Shown: piece by piece, positions 25,871 to 34,183 of the stretch
Position numbering within the stretch: position 1 is the first letter of the stretch
Layout of the letters: every line of letters begins with the position of its first letter
Origin: Endozoicomonas sp. NE40
GTDB taxonomy: Bacteria > Pseudomonadota > Gammaproteobacteria > Pseudomonadales > Endozoicomonadaceae
DNA: 64,000 bases
Reading direction: 5' to 3'
Assembly (NCBI RefSeq): GCF_040549045.1
Contig: NZ_JBEWTB010000002.1
Coordinates: 4,700,501 to 4,764,500, forward strand
Position numbers and translations under genes: made by a program
The notes under the pieces: generated by a model
The model's database searches: none
What the model saw: the letters and a program-made list of their open reading frames with translations, nothing else
Told to the model about the DNA's origin: nothing

Positions 25871-27703
25871 GTGTCCAGATTACCCGTTATCGTTGCCCAG
25901 GGTGGCGTCAGTCCGGCAGGACGAAGCTCCGGTTTTCATGGTTATCGACGTCTGGTGGTTGACCGGCTGGGAGCCGTTGAGCGTCAGCAGACCCTGAACG
26001 CCATCGCCCGTCTGCGTAGGCTGGATAATACTGCAACCGAGCAGGACATTCTTTCCGGTACCCTGATTCGTCAGCTCGAAGATAACCTGTTTGATGCCGA
26101 CAACCTCTACCTGCACAATGCCCTGAATGTTCAGGAAGGTTCTGAACTGATCCTGCCAGTCCGTCGTCTGCCAGCTTTACCCGGGGGCTGGGTGGCAGAG
26201 CCTCTGGCTGATGGCAAACACGTTCGTGTCCGGGTCTCGGCGGCGCATAAAATGATGTTGCCGGGCAGCAGGGTTTCACCGGTCAAGGCAGCCGGACAAC
26301 TGCCGTCTGGATTCCAGCCGGAGAAACTGTACCAGTCCCGCCATCATCCCCGTTCACTGGCTATGACCGTATTCGGTGCTTCTGATGCAGTGCTGTCCTC
26401 AGGACTCGACTGGGCAGGGCTGAAAGGCTTGCTGGCACCGGAAGAGATGGCGGTGTATTCCGGCAGCGCCATGAGTCAGCTGGATTATAACGGCAACGGT
26501 GGCATGATGCAGGCGCGCCTGCTGGGCAAGCGTGTGACGTCCAAACAGTGTCCGCTGGGCTTTTCAGAAATGTCAGCGGACTTTATCAACGCCTATATTC
26601 TTGGCTCCCTGGGAGCCACCGGTACCAGCATGGGCGCCTGTGCCACCATGCTGTATAACCTGCAGCTGGCAGTTAATGATATTCGCAGTGGACGCCGCCG
26701 TCTGGTGGTGGTTGGCAATAGTGAAGCGCCGGTTACGCCGGAAATTATGGACGGTTATACCACTATGGGCGCTCTGGCGACGGATGCAGACCTCAGGGGA
26801 CTGGATCAACTGATGGACAGTGAAGACCCGGACTGGCGTCGTGCCTGTCGACCGTTTGCCGATAATGCGGGCTTTACCATTGCCGAGTCTTCCCAGTTTC
26901 TGATTTTGATGGATGATGAACTGGCTATGGAGGCCGGCGCAGAAGTTCTGGGCGCTGTGGCGGATGTTTTTGTGAATGCGGATGGCTACAAAAAATCCAT
27001 CTCCGCTCCGGGAGCCGGTAACTATCTGACCGTTGCCAGGGCGGCTGCTCTGGGTCGATCCATTCTGGGCGAAGAGCCCCTCCGTCAGCGCAGTTATGTT
27101 CAGGCGCATGGCACCGGTACACCCCAGAACCGCGTGACCGAATCGCATATTCTCAATGAGACGGCAAAAGTCTTTGGCATTGACCAGTGGGCGGTGTCTG
27201 CTGTGAAAAGCTATGTTGGGCATTCCATCGGTGTGGCCGGTGGCGATCAGATGATGTCAACCCTTGGGGTATGGGATCAGGGTATGATTCCGGGTATTCG
27301 CACCATCAACCATCTGGCGGAAGATGTTCACGCTTCACACCTGAATATTCTTACCGACCATCTTGATACTGGTGTCAACGGCATGGATATGACACTGGTG
27401 AACGCTAAAGGGTTCGGTGGAAACAATGCCACTGCCCTGGTACTGAGCCCGAACGTGGCCCGGTCGATGTTGCAGAAAAAGCATGGTGAAAAAGCGGCGG
27501 CTGCATGGGAACAACGCCAGGAAAGTACCCGGGAACGTCAGCAGGAATACGAAGATCAACATCAGCAGGGAACCATGACGCCGATCTACCAGTTTGGTGA
27601 AGGCGTCCTGAATGGCAGCGAGCTGGACTATACGGATCAGAAACTGTCGGTACCCGGCTATGGTCGTGCGACAAACCTGAATCTGGAAAACCCATACTGG
27701 TAA
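25871..27703 (+). CDS. fabY: Beta-ketoacyl-ACP synthase, FabY type
   Basis: FabY of Pseudomonas aeruginosa is a long ketosynthase that starts fatty acid synthesis by condensing acetyl-CoA with malonyl-ACP. This 610-residue protein matches its length and organisation. The catalytic triad reads Cys257 (MGACATML), His413 (QAHGTGTPQ) and His451 (SYVGHSIG), the KAS I/II pattern. The N-terminal 150 residues and a basic Gln/Glu-rich tail near 530-580 lie outside the thiolase core. It starts at GTG 25871 with AGGAG eight bases upstream. It stands alone, followed by a strong terminator. Confidence 0.85.
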   Translation: MSRLPVIVAQGGVSPAGRSSGFHGYRRLVVDRLGAVERQQTLNAIARLRRLDNTATEQDILSGTLIRQLEDNLFDADNLYLHNALNVQEGSELILPVRRLPALPGGWVAEPLADGKHVRVRVSAAHKMMLPGSRVSPVKAAGQLPSGFQPEKLYQSRHHPRSLAMTVFGASDAVLSSGLDWAGLKGLLAPEEMAVYSGSAMSQLDYNGNGGMMQARLLGKRVTSKQCPLGFSEMSADFINAYILGSLGATGTSMGACATMLYNLQLAVNDIRSGRRRLVVVGNSEAPVTPEIMDGYTTMGALATDADLRGLDQLMDSEDPDWRRACRPFADNAGFTIAESSQFLILMDDELAMEAGAEVLGAVADVFVNADGYKKSISAPGAGNYLTVARAAALGRSILGEEPLRQRSYVQAHGTGTPQNRVTESHILNETAKVFGIDQWAVSAVKSYVGHSIGVAGGDQMMSTLGVWDQGMIPGIRTINHLAEDVHASHLNILTDHLDTGVNGMDMTLVNAKGFGGNNATALVLSPNVARSMLQKKHGEKAAAAWEQRQESTRERQQEYEDQHQQGTMTPIYQFGEGVLNGSELDYTDQKLSVPGYGRATNLNLENPYW

Positions 27704-27710
27704 ACCAGAA

Positions 27711-27741
27711 AACCCCCGTTACCAGTCTGGTGACGGGGGTA
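27711..27741 (+). terminator. Terminator of fabY
   Basis: ACCCCCGTTACC (27712-27723) pairs with GGTGACGGGGGT (27729-27740), with one mismatch, around a 5-base loop. A T-rich stretch follows. Confidence 0.85.
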
Positions 27742-27912
27742 TCCCTCTTTTCTTTCCCGCCTTTCCTGTTTTTCTAAGTCCTTTGTAAAAGCAACCGCCT
27801 TCAGTTGATTTTATTGGTGACTCAAGCCATTCTCATCGAGTCATGTATCGTTGCATAGATGCTGCGACATTCAAGGTGTAGCAGGTGTTTTGGTGGACAG
27901 AAGGAGAATCAC

Positions 27913-29304
27913 ATGCTCATGAATCGTCTGGGGTTAGCCCTGGTTTTAGTGGGGGCAGTAGGTATACAGCCGCTGGCTGCCCGGGCCGATGCCGGGCGCG
28001 TGGATATCAACAACGCCGTTCAGTCCAGTCTGACGCTGTATTCTGACAAGGCATTTGTTCGTCACTCACTGTCTGCCCTGCCTTCTGAACAGGGCAGCCT
28101 GCAAGTGTCTGGGCTACCCCGGGAATGGGACCATGACAGCCTTGAACTGAGGTATCAGGAGAGTGCCGGCTCAGTGGCACCGGCTCAGCTGATCTGGCAG
28201 CCGGAAGGTTTAGACCGGGATGTGATTTACCGGGGAATGGTTGGAAAGTCGGTAGAATTGCTGGGCGGTGGCCTGAATGTTCCGGTACAGGGTACGATGC
28301 TGTCTTACCATTCGGGTCTGGCACTGGTTCAGGGAACCAATGGACGACAGTATCTTGTAGACTGGAGCGACCCGCAGGGCATACGGGTTGCTGGCCGTGA
28401 TGCTATGGTCGCTGATAACCAGCTGGTTTCAGGTATTACCGCATCGTTTACACCCGAACAGGTTAAACAGCTTCAGGCTGATAATCTGCAACTGTCTTAT
28501 GTGACACCATCAGTACGTTATAGCAGTCATTATCGTATGACGGTCAATGACTCTGATAATGCCCGGCTGGAACTGAGCGCACTGCTGAATAATTACAGCG
28601 ACACCAGCTTCACCCGGGCGGATATACGACTGGTTTCCGGTGACACCGGAAGACGCGCTGCCTATGCCCGCAGCAGGCAGGTGATGATGGAGGCCGCACC
28701 GGCTGCCATGGATTCAGCCGGTGAAAGAGTGGGGGAAATGCTGGTGCAGAAACTGCCGGAAGGCACCCGGCTGCCGGCGCGCTCCAGTCAGCAGCTCAGC
28801 CTGTTGCGTAAGGATGCGCTGAAGGTAGAAAAACTGTATGCACTGGATGTTTACGGACGTTCTTTCAGTGGTCGCAATAAAGTGGCTGAAAGACCTCGGC
28901 TGACTTATCGTTTCAAGGCGGAAACCGACCTGCCTGCTGCACCGGTGAAACTGTTTGAGGAAACCACTGATGGTGCGGTCATCATAGCCGGTGAAAGCTG
29001 GTTGACGCAGACGACATCCGGCGACTATGCCCATTTGACCATGGGAGAAGCTCTGGCCGTCAGGGTTGAGCGTAACCTGAAAAGCTCCCAGCAGCAGGAA
29101 AAGGACCTGAAGAACCAGTGGCAGGCTGTGATTCGCAATGATCAGGATGTCGAAGTCACGCTCACGCTGATGGAGCGTGATTCGGGATTGCTGAAAATCA
29201 GTGATGTAAAAGGTGCCACCCTGGAAGGTGCGCGTACTCTTACCGTTAAAGTGCCTGCCAAAAGCTCTCATGAGATCAGTTATCAGGCGACTTACAGGCT
29301 TTGA
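27913..29304 (+). CDS. Secreted DUF4139 domain protein
   Basis: From ATG 27913 with an AAGGAG site the protein has 463 residues. Residues 1-27 are a signal peptide ending ARADA. The rest has the layout of DUF4139 proteins: an N-terminal beta domain that starts with SSLTLYSDKAFVRH, a middle region, and a C-terminal beta domain with KNQWQAVIRNDQDVEVTL and VKVPAKSSHEISYQ. The family's function is unknown; an envelope location is likely from the leader. It is followed by a terminator before metY. Confidence 0.75.
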   Translation: MLMNRLGLALVLVGAVGIQPLAARADAGRVDINNAVQSSLTLYSDKAFVRHSLSALPSEQGSLQVSGLPREWDHDSLELRYQESAGSVAPAQLIWQPEGLDRDVIYRGMVGKSVELLGGGLNVPVQGTMLSYHSGLALVQGTNGRQYLVDWSDPQGIRVAGRDAMVADNQLVSGITASFTPEQVKQLQADNLQLSYVTPSVRYSSHYRMTVNDSDNARLELSALLNNYSDTSFTRADIRLVSGDTGRRAAYARSRQVMMEAAPAAMDSAGERVGEMLVQKLPEGTRLPARSSQQLSLLRKDALKVEKLYALDVYGRSFSGRNKVAERPRLTYRFKAETDLPAAPVKLFEETTDGAVIIAGESWLTQTTSGDYAHLTMGEALAVRVERNLKSSQQQEKDLKNQWQAVIRNDQDVEVTLTLMERDSGLLKISDVKGATLEGARTLTVKVPAKSSHEISYQATYRL

Positions 29305-29336
29305 AATGTTTGGTTGCTGAACAACTCTTACCCGTT

Positions 29337-29362
29337 AATGGCAGGCACCCGTCTGCCATTTG
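29337..29362 (+). terminator. Terminator of the DUF4139 gene
   Basis: AATGGCAG (29337-29344) pairs with CTGCCATT (29353-29360) around an 8-base loop. The T run after it is short. Confidence 0.6.
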
Positions 29363-29465
29363 ACAGACCGGTCCGGAATTATGATCTGGATCGTGTTTAT
29401 TTTTGCCAGCCCTGCGTTATGATCCGATTTCCAGAAATAATTATTCCAATTGGATAAGCAGAATC

Positions 29466-30743
29466 ATGAAAGCAGAAACTATTGCTTTGCACGCAGGTTA
29501 CGACGGTGATCCAGCGACCAACGCGGCGACCACCCCCATCTATCAGACCATTTCCTATACCTTTGACGATACTCAACACGGTGCAGACCTGTTCGATCTG
29601 AAAGTGGCAGGCAATATTTATTCCCGCATAATGAATCCGACGAATGCGGTGCTGGAAGCTCGAATGGCGGCTCTGGAAGGTGGTATTGGTGCTTTAGCCG
29701 TTGGTTCAGGCATGGTGGCTATTACCTATGCGTTACAAACACTGACGGAAGTTGGGGCGAATATAGTTTCTACCAGCCAGCTGTATGGGGGGACCTATAA
29801 TCTGTTTGCCCATACCCTGCCAAAACAGGGGGTCGAAGTGCGCTTTGCTTCACACGATGACTATACGGCGCTGGAAGCCCATATTGATAAAAATACCCGG
29901 GCGATGTTCTGTGAATCCATTGGTAACCCGGCAGGCAATATTGTTGATATTGCCAGACTGGCTGAGATCGCCCACAGACATGGTGTACCGCTGATTGTTG
30001 ATAATACTGTTGCCACCCCGATCCTTTGTCGCCCCATAGAACATGGTGCTGACATTGTCGTGCATTCACTGACTAAATATGTGGGAGGGCATGGTACAAC
30101 CCTGGGAGGAGTGATTGTTGACAGCGGTAAGTTTGACTGGAAAGGCAACAAAGAACGCTTCCCTGTTTTAAATGAGCCTGACCCCTCCTATCACGGTGTT
30201 GTGTATACCGAAGCCTTGGGAGACGCAGCTTATATTGGTCGCGCCCGGGTTGTACCACTGCGTAATACGGGCGGGGCGCTGTCTGCCCAGAGTGCTTTTC
30301 AGCTGATGCAAGGGTTGGAAACGCTGGCGCTAAGGATGGAACGTCATTGCCAGAATGCAGAAAAAGTTGCTGCCTACCTGAACGATCACCCATCGGTAAA
30401 CTGGGTGAATTATGCGGCTCTGCCAGACAGTCCCTACCAGTTAAGGGCTGATAAAATCACAGGCGGCAAAGCTTCAGGTATTCTGAGTTTTGGTATCAAG
30501 GGCGGCAAGCAGGCCGGAGCGAAGTTTATTGATGCTCTGCAAATGATTTTACGTCTGGTGAATATTGGCGATGCCAAGTCGTTAGCCTGCCACCCTGCCA
30601 CGACAACTCATCGGCAGTTGAATCCTCAGGAGCTTGAGGCTGCCGGGGTTTCCGAAGATATGATCAGATTATCCATTGGCATTGAACATATTGACGATAT
30701 CCTTGCTGATATTGAGCAGGCACTGGTGGTAAGTCAGGGCTGA
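29466..30743 (+). CDS. metY: O-acetylhomoserine aminocarboxypropyltransferase (O-acetylhomoserine sulfhydrylase)
   Basis: MetY makes homocysteine from O-acetylhomoserine and sulfide with PLP, a direct sulfhydrylation route to methionine. From ATG 29466 the protein has 425 residues. It opens with the typical ETIALHAGYDGDPAT and SYTFDDTQHGADLF. The PLP lysine is Lys204 in HSLTKYVGGHGTT. The end has SLACHPATTTHRQL and IRLSIGIEHIDDI. The length fits MetY rather than shorter MetB/MetC. No methionine-specific riboswitch was evident in the 161 bases upstream. It complements the cysteine route of cysK in the same window. Confidence 0.92.
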   Translation: MKAETIALHAGYDGDPATNAATTPIYQTISYTFDDTQHGADLFDLKVAGNIYSRIMNPTNAVLEARMAALEGGIGALAVGSGMVAITYALQTLTEVGANIVSTSQLYGGTYNLFAHTLPKQGVEVRFASHDDYTALEAHIDKNTRAMFCESIGNPAGNIVDIARLAEIAHRHGVPLIVDNTVATPILCRPIEHGADIVVHSLTKYVGGHGTTLGGVIVDSGKFDWKGNKERFPVLNEPDPSYHGVVYTEALGDAAYIGRARVVPLRNTGGALSAQSAFQLMQGLETLALRMERHCQNAEKVAAYLNDHPSVNWVNYAALPDSPYQLRADKITGGKASGILSFGIKGGKQAGAKFIDALQMILRLVNIGDAKSLACHPATTTHRQLNPQELEAAGVSEDMIRLSIGIEHIDDILADIEQALVVSQG

Positions 30744-30760
30744 TTGATTGGGTAGCTCAA

Positions 30761-30840
30761 AATAAACAGCCATAGCCCCTGAATATTTGTGGCACAATAG
30801 CTTCCTCTGACGCATGGGGGGCTTTTTGTGGCTGTTTATT
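30761..30840. repeat. 80-base inverted repeat between metY and cobB
   Basis: AATAAACAGCCA at 30761-30772 is perfectly repeated in inverted form at 30829-30840. Inner segments TAGCCCC and GGGGGGCT can extend the stem. The right arm ends 23 bases before the cobB start. It could be a transcription terminator, a leader structure or a small mobile palindrome. Confidence 0.6.
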
Positions 30841-30863
30841 TATCATCAGGTAGCAAGGTTTAA

Positions 30864-31562
30864 ATGCCAAAGTTTAAGTCTATTGTCGTTTTAACAGGTG
30901 CAGGTATTTCGGCGGAATCAGGTATTCGTACTTTCCGTGCCAGTGATGGCCTGTGGGAAGATCATCCGGTTGAAGAAGTCGCCACGCCTGAGGGCTACTA
31001 CCGCAATCCGGCACTGGTACAGACTTTTTATAACCAGCGCCGTCAGCAGCTGAGTGAAGTTGAAGCTAATCAGGCTCATCTGGCCCTGGCTGATTTTGAG
31101 AAAACGTTTGGTGGTGAATTTCTTCTGGTGACCCAGAATGTAGACGACCTCCATGAACGCGCGGGCAGTCGCCACCTGATTCATCTGCATGGAGAGCTGT
31201 ATAAAGTTCGGTGTCAGGATACCGAACAGGTTTTTGAGTGGAAACAGGATGTAACGCTGGAAACGGAATGCCCCTGTTGTGGCAAGCCCGGCAACCTGCG
31301 CCCACATATTGTCTGGTTTGGCGAAATGCCTCTGGAGATGGAACGGATTTACGATGCGCTGTCACGGTGTGACCTGTTTATCTCAATTGGTACTTCCGGA
31401 AACGTCTATCCGGCTGCCGGTTTCTGTCAGGAGGCATTGGCGGCTGGCGCTCATACGGTAGAACTGAACCTTGAGCCCAGTGAAACCCGTGATGCGTTTC
31501 TGGAAGCTGTGCATGGGCCTGCCACCCGGGTTGTCCCGCAGTATTTGTCCGAGCTCTTCTGA
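30864..31562 (+). CDS. cobB: NAD-dependent protein deacylase (sirtuin)
   Basis: This sirtuin removes acyl groups from lysines using NAD. The 232-residue protein has GAGISAESGIRTFR at residues 12-25, TQNVDDLHERAG near 90, catalytic His in HLHGEL near 110, and a zinc region with one Cys (RCQD) and the CPCC cluster, spaced as in E. coli CobB. Tyr and Arg in YNQRR near 57-61 match the class III desuccinylase signature. The segment NLRPHIVWFGEMPLEM follows E. coli CobB closely. It stands alone between an inverted repeat and the permease gene. Confidence 0.93.
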   Translation: MPKFKSIVVLTGAGISAESGIRTFRASDGLWEDHPVEEVATPEGYYRNPALVQTFYNQRRQQLSEVEANQAHLALADFEKTFGGEFLLVTQNVDDLHERAGSRHLIHLHGELYKVRCQDTEQVFEWKQDVTLETECPCCGKPGNLRPHIVWFGEMPLEMERIYDALSRCDLFISIGTSGNVYPAAGFCQEALAAGAHTVELNLEPSETRDAFLEAVHGPATRVVPQYLSELF

Positions 31563-31619
31563 AAAACAAGCTATTAAACTTCAGTTTTAAAGCGTAAACC
31601 GGTCTGCTGTTCTATCCTG

Positions 31620-33053
31620 ATGACCTTTATGAATTCTGAAAATTATTCAGGAACTTGTTTAGGAACTCATTGTGGAGCTCGTTTTGGAACTCGTTTTGGA
31701 TATAGCGGTTTGCGATCGCTGATTACCCGTTTCAGGTCTGAGATTGAAGTCTATGGTACTCAGCCTGTACCGGCCAGTCTGCGGCAAGCCGGCAGTTATG
31801 ACCTGTTTGTGATAATGGCCAATTTTCTGGTCAATCCCGCCTCTATCTACTCTGCGGCTCTTGGTGTAGCCGGGGGCTTATCGTTTATTACTGTGGTTGT
31901 TACCCAGGTGGTTGCCCTGTTTGTTGCCATGGTCGTTTTGCTGGTGATGGCGCGAATGGGAGTGGATTATGGTTTGACGGGACAAATGGCCTGTCGCACA
32001 GCCCTGGGTGTCCGGGGAGGGCGCTGGCTGACTTCACCATTAAGGGCGGTGTGTTCGGTTTACTGGTTTGCTTTTCAGACTCTGGTAAGCAGTCTGGCGC
32101 TGACGGCCATCTCGTCAGAGTACTTTGGTATTATTATTCCACTGACAACGGTGGCTTTGCTTTTTGCTGTTTTGCAGGTATCGGTGGCGTTGGTGGGCTA
32201 TCGCTGGTTGCAGGGGGTGTTTGGCAGGGCTTTACCGCTTAAGGTTCTGTGTCTGGTGGTCATTGTTGCTTTGCTCTGGAAACAGCCTGCCGCTGGTAAT
32301 AACTGGTTTCACCTGCCGGCTGACAATGACTGGCTGCTGGTGATGCTCTGGTTTAATGCGGTTGTTGGCAGCATGCTCACAAATGTCACAGACTCAGCCG
32401 ATCTGGTTCGTTATGTTAAGAACCGGCGCAGTTTATGGGCAGGAGCGATGTCCGGTGCGTTATGCGGCGTAGTATTAGGCGCAGGGCTGGGTGCCTGGCT
32501 GATGATGGTGGTAGGCGGAAGCGCTGACGATCTTTATCACAATGTTTTGCGTGCTGAGCCCGGTCTGTTGATGGTTGTTGCCATTGTTGTCCTGATCGTG
32601 ATGGATAACTGGACGATTAATATCATCAATCTGTATACCGGTGGTTTATCGCTGAGTCATACACTGGAGCCCGTGAGTCGTTTTACCTGCACGCTGCTGG
32701 TCAGTCTTCCTGCTATCTGGCTGTCTGGCATGCCCGGGGTGATTCACAATTATCTGCAGACAATGGAGAAAGCCGGGGTCTTTTTTGCTGCGATTGCCGG
32801 GGTGCTGCTGGTGGATTATTTCATCAGGAAATGGCAGTTAAACGTTAATGCCCTGTATCAGGTTAATGGGGAATACTGGTATCAATACGGTTTTCGAATC
32901 AGCGCACTGACCATTATTGCTCTTGCGTCACTGGTCGGGTTTTCGGTGCCGGAGAGCTGGCCGCTGCCCATTATTGTCCTTCTGATATCGGCAGCTGGTT
33001 ATCGTTTAATTCAGCATTGTGAAGCACGAAGTAGTTTAGTGATAAAGGAGTGA
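31620..33053 (+). CDS. NCS1-family nucleobase/cation permease (CodB-like)
   Basis: The 477-residue membrane protein has about 12 hydrophobic segments. It has the NCS1 opening: a cytosolic tail, YGTQPVPASLRQAGSYDLFVI near 40-60, and MANFLVNPASI in the first helix. Members import cytosine, purines, hydantoins or thiamine with a cation; the substrate cannot be told here. The tail contains four GxxF-type repeats encoded by 12-bp tandem DNA repeats. The start at 31620 lacks a strong ribosome site. It follows cobB by 57 bases; no enzyme of nucleobase use is adjacent. Confidence 0.8.
   Translation: MTFMNSENYSGTCLGTHCGARFGTRFGYSGLRSLITRFRSEIEVYGTQPVPASLRQAGSYDLFVIMANFLVNPASIYSAALGVAGGLSFITVVVTQVVALFVAMVVLLVMARMGVDYGLTGQMACRTALGVRGGRWLTSPLRAVCSVYWFAFQTLVSSLALTAISSEYFGIIIPLTTVALLFAVLQVSVALVGYRWLQGVFGRALPLKVLCLVVIVALLWKQPAAGNNWFHLPADNDWLLVMLWFNAVVGSMLTNVTDSADLVRYVKNRRSLWAGAMSGALCGVVLGAGLGAWLMMVVGGSADDLYHNVLRAEPGLLMVVAIVVLIVMDNWTINIINLYTGGLSLSHTLEPVSRFTCTLLVSLPAIWLSGMPGVIHNYLQTMEKAGVFFAAIAGVLLVDYFIRKWQLNVNALYQVNGEYWYQYGFRISALTIIALASLVGFSVPESWPLPIIVLLISAAGYRLIQHCEARSSLVIKE
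31650..31697 (+). repeat. 12-bp tandem repeat in the 5' end of the permease gene
   Basis: Four units related to GGAACTCGTTTT start at 31650, 31662, 31674 and 31686. They encode a four-residue repeat (GTCL, GTHC, GARF, GTRF) in the cytosolic tail before the first helix. Confidence 0.8.
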
Positions 33054-33168
33054 TTTATATTCTAATTAGTTATTAACAAATAATAATATATTCCTTCAAT
33101 TTATATGTAGCTGCGATATGATGACCTGGCTTTATAAAAGTCATTATCAACGACTATGGGCTAATAAA

Positions 33169-34140
33169 ATGGCTAAGGTTTTCGCAGATAACTCCCTGTC
33201 TATTGGCAATACACCGCTGGTTCGGTTGAATCGTATTGCGGGTGATCATGAAGTTTATGTAAAAATTGAATCACGCAATCCCGCTAACAGCGTCAAGTGT
33301 CGTATTGGTGCCAGTATGATATGGGAAGCGGAATCCTCCGGTAAACTGCGTGAAGGCATGGAGCTGGTTGAACCCACCAGTGGTAATACCGGTATCGCCC
33401 TGGCCTTTGTTGCGTCTGCCAAAGGCATTCCTTTAACCCTGACCATGCCATCGTCCATGAGTCTGGAGCGTCGGAAAGTGATTAAGGCACTTGGTGCCAG
33501 AATTGTTCTGACTGAACCGGCTAAGGGGATGGCAGGTGCCGTGGCAAAGGCTAAGGAAATCGCAGACTCTGACCCTGAAAAATACCTGCTGCTGCAACAG
33601 TTTGAAAACCCGGCCAATCCAAAGATCCACGAAGAAACCACTGGTCCGGAAATCTGGAAAGATACCGATGGTGAGATTGATATCCTTGTTGCAGGTGTTG
33701 GCACTGGTGGCACGATTACCGGGGTATCGCGTTACCTCAAGGAAATCCGGGGTAAGAATATTACTTCGGTGGCCGTAGAACCAACGGCATCGCCAGTTAT
33801 TACCCAGACGCTGACTGGTCAGGATGTTAAGCCTGCCCCTCATAAGATTCAGGGTATTGGTGCTGGATTTATTCCCGGTAATCTGGATTTGTCGCTGGTG
33901 GATCAGGTTGAGCAGGTCAGTAATGAAGATGCCATTGCCATGGCGCTCAGGCTGATGCGTGAAGAAGGTATTCTGGCCGGTATCTCCGGTGGTGCTGCGG
34001 TGGCGGCTGCCCTGAAGGTAGCTGAGGAACCGGTTCATAAAGGTAAGAAGGTGGTTGTGATACTGCCGGACTCCGGAGAACGTTATTTGTCGACCGCTCT
34101 TTTTGAAGGGGAGTTCGACGAACAGGATCTGGTTCAGTAG
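33169..34140 (+). CDS. cysK: Cysteine synthase A (O-acetylserine sulfhydrylase)
   Basis: CysK makes cysteine from O-acetylserine and sulfide with PLP. From ATG 33169 the protein has 323 residues and follows E. coli CysK throughout: FADNSLSIGNTPLVRL at the start, the PLP lysine in ESRNPANSVKCRIGA near 43, PTSGNTGIALA near 69-79, GTGGTITGVSRYL near 176 and PDSGERYLST near the end. An ATG 17 codons upstream would add a tail not seen in the family. The upstream 115 bases are AT-rich. The regulator CysB is encoded about 17 kb away in this window. Confidence 0.95.
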   Translation: MAKVFADNSLSIGNTPLVRLNRIAGDHEVYVKIESRNPANSVKCRIGASMIWEAESSGKLREGMELVEPTSGNTGIALAFVASAKGIPLTLTMPSSMSLERRKVIKALGARIVLTEPAKGMAGAVAKAKEIADSDPEKYLLLQQFENPANPKIHEETTGPEIWKDTDGEIDILVAGVGTGGTITGVSRYLKEIRGKNITSVAVEPTASPVITQTLTGQDVKPAPHKIQGIGAGFIPGNLDLSLVDQVEQVSNEDAIAMALRLMREEGILAGISGGAAVAAALKVAEEPVHKGKKVVVILPDSGERYLSTALFEGEFDEQDLVQ

Positions 34141-34183
34141 ATAGTCAACCCTGCCCGGCCTTACTGATACTCACTCAGAAAAC

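Noticed and set aside
29305..29465. Possible SAM riboswitch before metY
   Set aside because: Only a terminator-like hairpin for the preceding gene is visible; no conserved riboswitch core could be recognised.
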